A stretch of DNA of 64,000 nucleotides from Mycobacterium sp. AZCC_0083 (lineage in GTDB: Bacteria > Actinomycetota > Actinomycetes > Mycobacteriales > Mycobacteriaceae), in NCBI RefSeq assembly GCF_014202335.1, contig NZ_JACHGP010000004.1, forward strand, positions 445,451 to 509,450. Direction: 5' to 3'. Of the stretch, positions 7,907-16,047 are shown piece after piece. The notes beneath the pieces were generated by a model. It made no database searches and was not told the DNA's origin. It worked only from the letters and a program-made list of their open reading frames with translations. Numbering within the stretch: position 1 is the stretch's first letter; each line of letters opens with the position of its first letter. Made by a program: the position numbers and the translations under genes.

Positions 7907-9859
7907 CTACGACTTCGTAGGCGGATCGCTGCGCCAAGCGCGGGCACTCAGCAGTCGTAGTCCGTTGAGGGCAACGATGATCGTTGAGCCTTCGTGACCG
8001 GCTACGCCGAGTGGCAAGGGCAGGTGTCCGAAGAGGTCCCAGGCGACCAGTCCGGTGATGAATGTCGCCGCGATGGCGAGGTTGACAATTACGACGCGGC
8101 GCGCTCGGCGTGCCAACGCGACAACGGCGGGGATGGTGGCGAGTTCGTCGCGAACCGTGACGGCGTCGGCAGTATCCAACGTCAGGTCGGCTCCGTTGAG
8201 TCCCATGGCAATCGAAGCGTGAGCGGCTGCCATGGCGGGAGCGTCGTTGATGCCATCGCCGACGAAGAGCACGCGGTGACCATCAGTCTGTTGTCGGCGT
8301 ACTTCGGCCACCTTGTCCTCGGGGAGCAGATCGGCGCGAACGTCACTCACCCCCACATCCATCGCCAGCCGATTGGCGGCACGTTGGTTGTCCCCGGTGA
8401 GCAAGATCGGGGACGCGGATGTCAGGGCGGTGATGGTGCGGACAACGTCTTCGGTGCCTTCGCGGACGGTGTCTGTGAGTCCAAGGATGCCTACTGGCAG
8501 TGCATCGACGATCACGACGACTGCGGTGGACCCGGCATCCTGCACCTCGGTGACACCAGGCAGCGTCTCGCCTCCGAAGGAGCGTGGACTGATTACTTCG
8601 ACGACCTGGCCTGCGAGGCGGGCGCGCACTCCGCGTCCAGGCAGGGCGTGGAACTCGGCGGCCTCTGGTATGTCGATTCCACGTTGGCGAGCATGGGCCA
8701 CGACGGCACGGCCGAGCGGATGCTCGCTGAACTGCTCGGCGCTCGCCGCGATCCGCAGCACTTCGTCGACGTCCATCTGGTGATCGGCCAGCGGCACGAC
8801 GCTGGTCAGTCGCGGCGCTCCCGTGGTCAAGGTGCCCGTCTTGTCGATGGCGACAACCGTGGCCTCCGCCAAATGCTCCATGGCGACAGCAGATTTGACG
8901 AGAACACCGTGACGTCCGGCGTTGGCGATGGCGGACAGTAGGGGCGGCATGGTGGCCAGCACAACGGCACATGGCGACGCCACGATCATGAACGTCATGG
9001 CACGAAGCAGCGTGCCTTGCAGGTCTGCTCCAAAGGCCAGCGGGATCGTGAACAACGCCAGCGTCGCGACGACCACGCCGACCGAATAGCGTTGCTCGAC
9101 CTTCTCAATGAATAGTTGGGTTTTGGCTTTGGTTGCCGATGCTTCTGCGACCAGTGCGACGATCCGAGCGACCACTGTGTCAGAGGGGTTTTGGGTGACT
9201 CGGATGCGCAGTACGCCTCCACCGTTGTGGCTGCCTGCGAAGACGTTGTCGCCGGTGAGCTTGTTGACCGGTAGCGACTCTCCGGTGACCGACGATTGAT
9301 CGACGTCCGACGAGCCACCAACGACGACTCCGTCCGCTGATACTCGCTCACCGGGTCTGATGACGACGTGCTCGCCGATCTGAAGGTCCTGCGGATGGAC
9401 GGATTCTTCGGCGCCCTCGGCGTCGATCCGCGTTGCGCGACTCGGTGCCAGGTCCAGTAGGCCCTTCACCGAATCCTCGGTGCGCTTGGTCGCCGCATCT
9501 TCCAACGCACCGGAGGTCGCGAAGATGACGATGAGCAATGCGCCATCGAAAATCTGGCCGATTCCGGCTGCGCCGATGGCGGCTACCACCATCAGCAGAT
9601 CGACGTCGAGCGTTCGGGAACGCAACGCCTGAAAGCCTTCCCAGGCTGGAGACCATCCGCCGGTGAGGTAGCAGGCGACGTAGAGCGTCCACCAGATCGC
9701 AGATGGCGCGTCGAGCAGTTGGGCAGCCAGGCCGACGAGGAATAGGCACAACGCGGCGACCGCCCATCGCACCGATGTGACGGACCACAGACCGGAGACG
9801 CCGAGCCGACGCGCCGCTACCAGCCCGCTGCGGGTCGGTTGCACCGTGGCAGTGCTCAT
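7907..9859 (-). CDS. ctpJ: P1B-type heavy-metal efflux ATPase, Co/Ni class (CtpJ/NmtA-like)
   Basis: 650 residues. Seen: phosphorylation site DKTGTLTTG, the membrane metal motif SPC (MIVASPCAVVLATMPP, TM4 region), the nucleotide-binding HP motif EHPLGRAVV, the GDGINDAPAMA hinge, and near the C-terminus HEGSTIIVALNG, the signature of subgroup P1B-4 (Co2+/Ni2+/Fe2+ exporters). There is no N-terminal metal-binding CxxC domain, as is typical of P1B-4. It is divergent from an NmtR-type sensor with an operator between them, as nmtR-ctpJ are in M. tuberculosis (Rv3744/Rv3743c). Start ATG 9859 with GGGGAG 9 nt upstream; the frame stays open to 9928. Confidence 0.92.
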   Translation of the reverse strand: MSTATVQPTRSGLVAARRLGVSGLWSVTSVRWAVAALCLFLVGLAAQLLDAPSAIWWTLYVACYLTGGWSPAWEGFQALRSRTLDVDLLMVVAAIGAAGIGQIFDGALLIVIFATSGALEDAATKRTEDSVKGLLDLAPSRATRIDAEGAEESVHPQDLQIGEHVVIRPGERVSADGVVVGGSSDVDQSSVTGESLPVNKLTGDNVFAGSHNGGGVLRIRVTQNPSDTVVARIVALVAEASATKAKTQLFIEKVEQRYSVGVVVATLALFTIPLAFGADLQGTLLRAMTFMIVASPCAVVLATMPPLLSAIANAGRHGVLVKSAVAMEHLAEATVVAIDKTGTLTTGAPRLTSVVPLADHQMDVDEVLRIAASAEQFSEHPLGRAVVAHARQRGIDIPEAAEFHALPGRGVRARLAGQVVEVISPRSFGGETLPGVTEVQDAGSTAVVVIVDALPVGILGLTDTVREGTEDVVRTITALTSASPILLTGDNQRAANRLAMDVGVSDVRADLLPEDKVAEVRRQQTDGHRVLFVGDGINDAPAMAAAHASIAMGLNGADLTLDTADAVTVRDELATIPAVVALARRARRVVIVNLAIAATFITGLVAWDLFGHLPLPLGVAGHEGSTIIVALNGLRLLSARAWRSDPPTKS

Positions 9860-9901
9860 CGAAGATTTCTCCCCTCGCCATGAAACGCAGACACAACATG
9901 T

Positions 9902-9925
9902 ATACATGTAAATCTCTACATGTAT
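9902..9925. promoter_or_regulatory. ArsR/NmtR-type operator between ctpJ and nmtR
   Basis: ATACATGTA (9902-9910) and TACATGTAT (9917-9925) form a perfect 9-bp inverted repeat with a 6-nt spacer. The left arm also sits inside a 14-bp perfect palindrome (9896-9909). It is centred in the 101-bp gap between the divergent genes. A+T-rich inverted repeats of this kind are standard ArsR/SmtB-family operators. Confidence 0.75.
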
Positions 9926-9960
9926 CATATGCGCAGCTGGCGGCGTGCTTCAATGGATGA

Positions 9961-10314
9961 ATGGGACATGGCGTCGAAGGCCGTGTGACGCCGCCGGCGA
10001 CTCTCGACCCGGGGTCGGCGGTCAAGATCGCGGAGACGTTGCAAGCGTTGGCCTCACCCAATCGCCTGATGATCCTGACCCGACTACGGCAGTCGCCGTG
10101 CTCGGTGGGGGAACTGTCGACTGCGGTCGGTATGGAGCAGCCTTCGGTGTCTCACCAGTTGCGGCTGTTGCGGGCACTTGGACTGGTGGCGGGCGACCGT
10201 AACGGTCGGAACATCGTTTATCGCCTCTACGACAACCACGTCGCACAACTGCTCGATGAAGCGGTCTACCACATCGAGCACTTACGAATGGGCGCTACTG
10301 ACACGACCGCTTAG
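9961..10314 (+). CDS. nmtR: ArsR-family nickel/cobalt-sensing repressor NmtR
   Basis: 117 residues with a winged-helix DNA-binding domain (MEQPSVSHQLRLLRALGLVA, about residues 58-77). The N-terminus MGHGVEG is the NmtR signature: metal is bound by the N-terminal Gly2 and His3 together with Asp91, His93, His104 and His107. All of these are present at the same numbering. His109 of M. tuberculosis NmtR is Arg109 here; as I recall, that His is not one of the essential ligands. Metal binding would release the operator and derepress the divergent ctpJ. Start ATG 9961. Confidence 0.93.
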   Translation: MGHGVEGRVTPPATLDPGSAVKIAETLQALASPNRLMILTRLRQSPCSVGELSTAVGMEQPSVSHQLRLLRALGLVAGDRNGRNIVYRLYDNHVAQLLDEAVYHIEHLRMGATDTTA

Positions 10315-10341
10315 CGCACGAAGAGGGGTGGGGGGGTGGCC

Positions 10342-10367
10342 CTTCTAGAAGAGTGTTGTTCTAGAAG
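10342..10367. terminator. Hairpin at the convergent nmtR/sodA ends
   Basis: CTTCTAGAA (10342-10350) and TTCTAGAAG (10359-10367) form a 9-bp perfect stem with an 8-nt loop, overlapping the sodA stop codon (10361-10363). It lies between two convergent genes, so it probably ends transcription from both sides. Confidence 0.55.
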
Positions 10368-10978
10368 ATCAGACCTTGGGCCTTGCAGCCCGCGGCGAAT
10401 CGGTCTTGCACGTCGGCCCAATTCACCACGTTCCAGAATGCCTTGACGTAGTCGGCCTTCACGTTCTTGTACTGCAGGTAGTAGGCGTGCTCCCACATGT
10501 CGACCTGCAGCAGCGGGATGATGCCGAGCGGCACGTTGGCCTGCTGGTCGTAGAGCTGGAAGGTGAGCAGGCGCTGACCCAGGGTGTCGTAGCCGAGGAC
10601 TGCCCAGCCGGAGCCTTGCAGGCCGTTGGCGGCGGCGGTGAATTGTGCCTGGAACTTGTCGAACGAGCCGAACTGGTCGTCGATGGCTGCGGCGAGTTCA
10701 CCGGTGGGCTTGTCGCCGCCGTTGGGGGAGAGGTTCTTCCACCAGATGGAGTGGTTGACGTGACCGCCGAGGTGGAACGCCAGGTTCTTCTCGTTGAGGA
10801 AGATCGCGGCGTGGTCGCCGTTGGCGCGCGCCTCGTCGAGCTTGGCGATGGTGTCGTTGAGACCCTTCACGTACGTCGCATGGTGCTTGCTGTGGTGAAT
10901 CTCGTTGATCTGGCCCGAGATGTGCGGCTCGAGGGCACCGTAGTCGTAGTCCAGTTCAGGCAAGGTGTACTCGGCCAT
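10361..10978 (-). CDS. sodA: Superoxide dismutase, Fe/Mn family (Mn-type residue)
   Basis: 205 residues. It converts superoxide to H2O2 and O2. Metal ligands are in place: His28, His76, Asp160 and His164 ([14 protein letters not shown]). Position 145 is Gln (YDQQANV), the residue associated with Mn use in rapid growers; M. tuberculosis FeSOD has His145. There is no signal peptide, as in other mycobacterial SodA proteins exported through SecA2. Start ATG 10978 with AAGGA 6 nt upstream; the frame runs open to 11209. Confidence 0.96.
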   Translation of the reverse strand: MAEYTLPELDYDYGALEPHISGQINEIHHSKHHATYVKGLNDTIAKLDEARANGDHAAIFLNEKNLAFHLGGHVNHSIWWKNLSPNGGDKPTGELAAAIDDQFGSFDKFQAQFTAAANGLQGSGWAVLGYDTLGQRLLTFQLYDQQANVPLGIIPLLQVDMWEHAYYLQYKNVKADYVKAFWNVVNWADVQDRFAAGCKAQGLIF

Positions 10979-11078
10979 GAGGGTCCTTCCGGTCGGTGGT
11001 CTTCGCGCCGACATCCGTAGTCGCAGTGGTGACTTGACGGGCACGGGCGTGCGATTTCGCGCCGACGCCAGCCTACGC

Positions 11079-11100
11079 CATCTGTCCAACTGTTCAGATG
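11079..11100. promoter_or_regulatory. Inverted repeat in the sodA/DUF309 intergenic region
   Basis: CATCTG (11079-11084) and CAGATG (11095-11100) flank a partly symmetric 10-nt centre, giving a TetR-operator-like 22-bp element about 100 nt upstream of sodA. The rest of the 290-nt gap (10979-11268) shows nothing else I can name. Confidence 0.35.
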
Positions 11101-11268
11101 ATGTGCTAATCTGGCCACGCGGGTCGGGCGTTGAGCGACGTCGATGCAGCACATCACGTAGCAACTCGTCTTCGATGCAACGCGTCTTCGGGGCGGTGGC
11201 CAATGCCACAGCCCGGCCCGCTCAAGCCAATTCGCCTCGTGCTCGCGGAGGCCTGCCACGATGGGCAC

Positions 11269-11748
11269 ATGCGCGAGCGCGATCGTGACGAGTCGGGCAG
11301 GCCTCGAAACACCCGTCCCCGGGATGCCATGGGGCGGCCCCTTCCGCCGGGCAGCGAAGGCATTCCGCGCATCCCCGACGAACTCGAGCTAACGCCTGCT
11401 GCAAGCCTGGCCTATGCCCAGGATCTGCTGGACCGGGGTTTGGCGTTCAACGCGCACGAGGTGCTCGAGGCCGCATGGAAGAGCGGTCCGGACGACGAGC
11501 GGTTGCTATGGCAGGGCCTGGCCCAGCTCGCGGTCGGCATCACCCACGTCCAGCGAGGCAACGTCAAGGGTGCGCTCGCCGTCCTTCGGCGCGCGTCGGG
11601 CCGTCTCAGCGATGTTCGGGTGGCGCCGTACGGCATCGATACGGCTGGCCTGGTCGACTGGGCCGACGCCATGATCGACGATCTCGCAGCCGGTGCCGAG
11701 ATCAGCGAGCAGCGGCTTGCGCCTCATCTGACGATCCAATCCGGATGA
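11269..11748 (+). CDS. DUF309-domain protein
   Basis: 159 residues. The central part, AQDLLDRGLAFNAHEVLEAA (about 48-67), then LLWQGLAQLAVGITHVQRGN, is the DUF309 helical-pair signature. The N-terminal 40 residues are charged and disordered. Function unknown. The start is unclear: ATG 11269 (MRERDRDES) lacks a well-placed ribosome-binding site, CGGAGG being 17 nt upstream, and an upstream GTG at 11239 is possible. Confidence 0.75.
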   Translation: MRERDRDESGRPRNTRPRDAMGRPLPPGSEGIPRIPDELELTPAASLAYAQDLLDRGLAFNAHEVLEAAWKSGPDDERLLWQGLAQLAVGITHVQRGNVKGALAVLRRASGRLSDVRVAPYGIDTAGLVDWADAMIDDLAAGAEISEQRLAPHLTIQSG

Positions 11749-11838
11749 CGGCGCACCCTCTGGGGCGGCGGGCAGCTACCGGAGATTCGCCGTCGATGGT
11801 TACCGTAGAGCGGTTACGCACATCGACTAGGGGGCCTG

Positions 11839-13077
11839 ATGCGACGCGAACTTCCCGACGTAGTCATCACGGGGGTAGCGCTGACCAGTGCATTGTCGAC
11901 TGACGCCGAAGAGACCTGGACGGGGCTGGTCGACGGTCGCAGCGGTATCCGCAAGCTGTCCGACCCATTCGTGGAGGAACTGGATCTACCAGTGCGCATC
12001 GGGGGCCAAATACACGAGGACTTCGACAGTGAGCTGAGTCGCGTGGAACTGCGACGCCTGTCCTACCTGCAGAAGATGGCCTTGGTGCTGAGCCGTCGCG
12101 TGTGGCTGCACGCAGGGTCTCCGGAAATGGACTCGACCCGGCTCGCCGTGTCGGTGGGCACCGGGTTCGGCAACGGGGAAGAGGTGATCCTTGCCTACGT
12201 CGCCATGCGCGAACGCGGGTTGAGGGCGGTCTCGCCCCTGGCGGTCCAGATGTTCATGCCCAACGGGCCCGCGGCGGCGATCGGATTGGATCTGGCAGCG
12301 CGGGGAGGCGTATCGGCGCCGATGCTTGGCGATGCGTCCGGTGCGGCGGCCATCGCGCAGGCGTGGCAGCAGATCGTCTTCGGGGATGCCGACGTCGTGA
12401 TCTGTGGTGGCGTCGAATTCCCCATCCAGGGGGTGCCCGTCGCGGCGTATTCGCAAATCGACGGCATCATGTCCACCGACAACCACGACCCCGAAGGCGC
12501 CTGCCGCCCGTTCGACAGAAACCGAACCGGCATGGTCTTCGGTGAGGGCGGTGCGCTGCTGGTGATGGAGACCGAAGCGCACGCCAAGGCCCGTGGCGCG
12601 CGGATCCTGGCCCGCGTTTTGGGCGGGTCCATCACCTCCGACGGCTACGACATCATGGCGTCGGACCCCGATGCCGAACAAGAGACCCATGCGGTGACGC
12701 GGGCGATGGAGCTCGCGGGTCTCGCGCCCGGCGACGTCGATCACGTGAACGCCCACGCCGCGGGTACCCGCGACGGTGATCTCGTGGAGGCGGCTGCGCT
12801 GCAGAAGGCCTTCGGCTCCCACCGACCCGCCGTCTACGCCCCAAAGGCCGCGCTGGGCAACACCTTCGGATCTGCGGGCGCCATCGAGGCGGTACTCACC
12901 GTGCTGGCGCTACGTGACGGTGTCGTACCCCCGACGCTGAACCTGACGGAGCTCGACGAGCGCGTCGACCTCGACGTGGTCACCGGAGCGGCCAGAAAGG
13001 GCGACTACCGGTACGCGCTGAGCGACACGTTCGCGTTCGGTGGCCACAACGTCGTACTCGCCTTCGGCAAGTACTGA
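11839..13077 (+). CDS. KasA/KasB-like beta-ketoacyl-ACP synthase lacking the catalytic cysteine
   Basis: 412 residues, full KAS II length, closely following mycobacterial KasA/KasB: VDGRSGIRKLSDPFVEELDL, GGVEFPIQGVPVAAYSQ, CRPFDRNRTGMVFGEGGALL, FAFGGHNVVLAFGKY. The nucleophile position is Asp165 (GDASGAAAIA; KasA has Cys171 in ACASG; codon GAT at 12331). The second catalytic His is Asn341 (ALGNTFGSAG; KasA ALGHSIGAVG, His345). The first His (VNAHAAGT, His306) and Lys336 are kept. It should not be able to condense chains. It could be a decarboxylating or structural partner, like chain-length factors or KSQ domains. It converges with a wax ester synthase gene. Confidence 0.88.
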   Translation: MRRELPDVVITGVALTSALSTDAEETWTGLVDGRSGIRKLSDPFVEELDLPVRIGGQIHEDFDSELSRVELRRLSYLQKMALVLSRRVWLHAGSPEMDSTRLAVSVGTGFGNGEEVILAYVAMRERGLRAVSPLAVQMFMPNGPAAAIGLDLAARGGVSAPMLGDASGAAAIAQAWQQIVFGDADVVICGGVEFPIQGVPVAAYSQIDGIMSTDNHDPEGACRPFDRNRTGMVFGEGGALLVMETEAHAKARGARILARVLGGSITSDGYDIMASDPDAEQETHAVTRAMELAGLAPGDVDHVNAHAAGTRDGDLVEAAALQKAFGSHRPAVYAPKAALGNTFGSAGAIEAVLTVLALRDGVVPPTLNLTELDERVDLDVVTGAARKGDYRYALSDTFAFGGHNVVLAFGKY

Positions 13078-13091
13078 CGTATCAAGCCAAT

Positions 13092-14468
13092 TCAGATTCC
13101 GCAGGCCCGTTCCAGGTCGGTGAGTGAGTCCTCGAGGTGTCCGAGCAGCCGCTGAAGGTGCGGCACACTGCGCCGGCAGCCGACGAGGCCGAAGTCGAGA
13201 TTGTCGGCGGTGTTGGTCAACGTGATGTTGAGCGCCTGACCGTCGAGCGCGATGGAGAGCGGGTAGTGACCGTCGAGCCGGGCGCCGTTCCAGTACATCG
13301 GCTCTCGCGCACTGGGCACGTTGGAGATGACGATGTTGAACGGCGGCGGCGCCGCCGAGACGAAGCCGGGCACCAGGGCGAGGGCGACGCCAGAACTGAG
13401 GAACGCCGACAGCGCCAGCGCCTGCATGCGTGGCAGTTCGGCGAATACCTTCTTGTTGGCGTGCATGGACGTACTGATGGCTTCGAGCCGCTTGGCGGGA
13501 TCCTCGACGTCGGTGGCCAGGTTGCACAGAATCGTGCCGACCATGTTGCCGCCGGAGTCTTGGTCGTCCGCGGTGCGAAGGCTCACCGGAACCATGGCGA
13601 CAAGTGGGCTGTCGGGCAGCGCCTCCTGCTCGCTGAGGTAGGCACGCAGCGCGCCGGAGCACATCGCGAGGACGACGTCGTTGACGGTCGTCCCCGAGGC
13701 GTTCTTGACACCCTTGATGCGCGCGAGTGACCACGACTGCGCGGCCACGCGCCGTGCACCGCCGATGGGTACGTTGAGCATCGTCTTGGGCGCCCGGAAT
13801 GGCAGGGTCAGCTGCTGTTCGATCAGCGCAGCCCTGGCCAGCGAAAGGCTCGAGGGGGCCAGTGCGGCAACCGATCCCGCCGTGTCGATCAGTGACCGCA
13901 GAGCTGACCGCGACGGTCCCGGCTTCCTCGGCTTCGGCCCGAGCGTCCATGGCACCCTCAACTCGAGGTCGTTGGGGTCCGGCGTCATCGCCCGGATCAT
14001 GAGGCGTTGGGCGGAGACTCCGTCGAGTAGCGAGTGGTGAATCTTCGTGTACACCGCGAAGCGGCCGTCGCTGAGGCCCTCGACGAGGCTTGCCTCCCAC
14101 AGTGGCCGATGCCGGTCGAGCAGGGTGCCGTGCAGACGCGAGACGAGTTCGAGAAGGTCCCGCACCCGGCCGGGGCGCGGCAACGCAGACCGGCGCAAGT
14201 GGTAGTCGATGTCGACGTCGTCATCGAACGCCCACGCGACGTTGGAGATGCCGCCGAGCATTCTGCCCGGATGCTTGCGGAATGTCGGCTGGAAGTCGTC
14301 GTTCTTGACGATCCTCTCGTACATGTCCCTGACGTAGTCGGGGCCGGCACCTTCGGGCGGCTCGAAGAGCTGCAACCCCGCGACGTGCATCGGGTGCTCG
14401 CGGGATTCGCCGAGCAGGAACATCGAATCCGTTGGCGAGATCAACTGCATGAATGTGACGGTACTCAC
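13092..14468 (-). CDS. Wax ester synthase/diacylglycerol acyltransferase (WS/DGAT, Tgs family)
   Basis: 458 residues. Seen: the acyltransferase motif HHSLLDG (His144, His145, Asp149, Gly150), N-terminal SPTDSMFLLGESREHPMHVA, RPLWEASLVEGL, and the C-terminal NIVISNVPSAREPMYWNGA (PLW and NVP motifs of the family). These enzymes transfer fatty acyl-CoA to diacylglycerol or long alcohols for storage lipid. Mycobacteria have many paralogues; which this is cannot be told. Start ATG 14468; divergent from the alpha/beta-hydrolase gene. Confidence 0.93.
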   Translation of the reverse strand: MSTVTFMQLISPTDSMFLLGESREHPMHVAGLQLFEPPEGAGPDYVRDMYERIVKNDDFQPTFRKHPGRMLGGISNVAWAFDDDVDIDYHLRRSALPRPGRVRDLLELVSRLHGTLLDRHRPLWEASLVEGLSDGRFAVYTKIHHSLLDGVSAQRLMIRAMTPDPNDLELRVPWTLGPKPRKPGPSRSALRSLIDTAGSVAALAPSSLSLARAALIEQQLTLPFRAPKTMLNVPIGGARRVAAQSWSLARIKGVKNASGTTVNDVVLAMCSGALRAYLSEQEALPDSPLVAMVPVSLRTADDQDSGGNMVGTILCNLATDVEDPAKRLEAISTSMHANKKVFAELPRMQALALSAFLSSGVALALVPGFVSAAPPPFNIVISNVPSAREPMYWNGARLDGHYPLSIALDGQALNITLTNTADNLDFGLVGCRRSVPHLQRLLGHLEDSLTDLERACGI

Positions 14469-14558
14469 GTTGCACCGTTCGCAGTCGGGGCAACCTCAAA
14501 TGAGTTCCGGAAAAGTTACCCGCCGGTAGTCTCGGTGGTGGGGAAAAGGGAGGCACAC

Positions 14559-15437
14559 GTGACCGATCCCAAGTTCATCGACATCCACGGCGAAAGGTTC
14601 GCAGTCCGCGACGAGGGTGAGGGCGAGGCGCTGCTGCTGATCCACGGCATGGCGGGAAGCTCGCAGACGTGGCGTGACATCCAGCCGCAGCTGGCCAAGA
14701 AGTACCGCGTCATCGCTCCCGACCTGCTGGGACACGGCCAGTCGTCGAAGCCACGGACCGACTACTCGTTGGGCGCCTTCGCGGTGGGCCTGCGCGACCT
14801 GCTCGACGAACTGGGGGTCGAATCGGCGACGATCGTCGGCCACTCCTTGGGTGGCGGCATCGCGATGCAGTTCCTGTATCAGCATCCCGACTACTGTCGC
14901 CGTCTCGTCCTGATCAGCAGCGGCGGTCTCGGCCCGGACGTCGGCTGGATCCTGCGCTTGCTCGCCGCGCCCGGCGCCGAACTGGTCATGCCGGTGATCG
15001 CACCGGCGCCGGTGCTGCGGGCAGGAAACTCCGTGCGGGGCTGGCTGAGTTCGTTGGGACTGCGGTCGCCGCGTGGCGCGGAGATCTGGAACGCCTACTC
15101 GTCGTTCTCGGATCGGGAGACCCGGGACGCATTCCTGCGCACGCTGCGCTCGGTGGTCGACTACCGGGGGCAATCGGTGAGCGCGCTCAACCGGTTGAAT
15201 CTCCGCGCCGATCTGCCCACCCTGGCCATCTGGGGCGAGGAGGACGCCATCATCCCGGTCGACCACGCCTACTCGGCTCTCGAGGCGCGGCCGGACTGCC
15301 GCGTCGAGGTGCTCCCCGACGTCGGGCACTTCGCGCACGTCGAGGCGCCCTCTGAGGTGGTCGGCCTGATCGACGACTTCATGACGACGACTGCCGCTGC
15401 CGGTAGCCGCGCGGTCGCTCCGGGCCACCTGCAGTAG
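14559..15437 (+). CDS. Alpha/beta-hydrolase
   Basis: 292 residues. Seen: oxyanion motif LLIHGMAGSSQTW, nucleophile elbow GHSLGGG, acid region IWGEEDAIIPV and terminal His in VGHFAHVEAP. It resembles lipolytic or meta-cleavage hydrolases of mycobacteria; the substrate is unknown. Start GTG 14559 with GGGAGG 5 nt upstream; the frame stays open upstream to 14034, antisense to the WS/DGAT gene. Confidence 0.88.
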   Translation: MTDPKFIDIHGERFAVRDEGEGEALLLIHGMAGSSQTWRDIQPQLAKKYRVIAPDLLGHGQSSKPRTDYSLGAFAVGLRDLLDELGVESATIVGHSLGGGIAMQFLYQHPDYCRRLVLISSGGLGPDVGWILRLLAAPGAELVMPVIAPAPVLRAGNSVRGWLSSLGLRSPRGAEIWNAYSSFSDRETRDAFLRTLRSVVDYRGQSVSALNRLNLRADLPTLAIWGEEDAIIPVDHAYSALEARPDCRVEVLPDVGHFAHVEAPSEVVGLIDDFMTTTAAAGSRAVAPGHLQ

Positions 15438-15469
15438 TTTGGTCCCCGCACGGCGGGTATCCGTGCCAG

Positions 15470-16006
15470 GTGAGTGCCACTGCCGTACTGGTGATCGACA
15501 TGCTGAACACCTACGACCATCCCGACGCCGAGGCGCTCGCCGCGAGCGTTGCTGACGTCCTCGATTCGGTAACGCAATTGATCTCAACGGCTCGCGAGCG
15601 CGACGACGTCGAACTCATCTACGTCAACGACAATCGCGGTGATTTCAGCGCGGGCCGGGACGAACTCGTCCAGTCCGCCATGCACGGCGAGCGCCCCGAC
15701 CTCGTCGAGCCGATCGTGCCTGGCGCCGACGCCACGTTCCTGACCAAGGTCCGCCACAGTGCGTTCTACGCCACGCCACTGGACTACCTCCTGGGCCGGC
15801 TCGAGACCGAGCGCATCGTCCTGGCTGGCCAGGTCACCGAGCAGTGCATCCTCTACAGCGCACTGGACGGCTACATCCGACACCTCGAAGTCGTCGTGCC
15901 GCCCAACGCCGTGGCGCACATCTTCCCCGAGATGGGCGAGGCCGCGCTGCAGATGATGCAGCGCAACATGGGTGCCGACCTCATACCGGCGGAGGAATGC
16001 CTGTGA
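15470..16006 (+). CDS. Isochorismatase/nicotinamidase-family cysteine hydrolase
   Basis: 178 residues. The catalytic triad of the family is visible: Asp10 (VLVIDMLNTY), Lys93 (FLTKVRHSAF) and Cys126 (GQVTEQCILYSALDG). The family hydrolyses amides or vinyl ethers (nicotinamidase, isochorismatase, ureidoacrylate and N-carbamoyl hydrolases); the substrate cannot be inferred. Start GTG 15470, which needs upstream support: GTTT (15437-15440) and GGGTAT (15455-15460) lie upstream but only 14 nt apart, short for SigF. Confidence 0.88.
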   Translation: MSATAVLVIDMLNTYDHPDAEALAASVADVLDSVTQLISTARERDDVELIYVNDNRGDFSAGRDELVQSAMHGERPDLVEPIVPGADATFLTKVRHSAFYATPLDYLLGRLETERIVLAGQVTEQCILYSALDGYIRHLEVVVPPNAVAHIFPEMGEAALQMMQRNMGADLIPAEECL

Positions 16007-16047
16007 CAGCGGGCGTTTACTGGGTACTAGTCACCCATGAGTGAGAA

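Noticed and set aside
15437..15460. SigF-like pair GTTT/GGGTAT upstream of the isochorismatase-like gene
   Set aside because: The spacer is only 14 nt, shorter than the 15-17 nt seen for SigF; not listed as a promoter.
16014..16025. GTTT and GGGTAC near the topoisomerase IB start
   Set aside because: They are only 3 nt apart and no GTTT lies at 15-17 nt, so they cannot form a SigF promoter.
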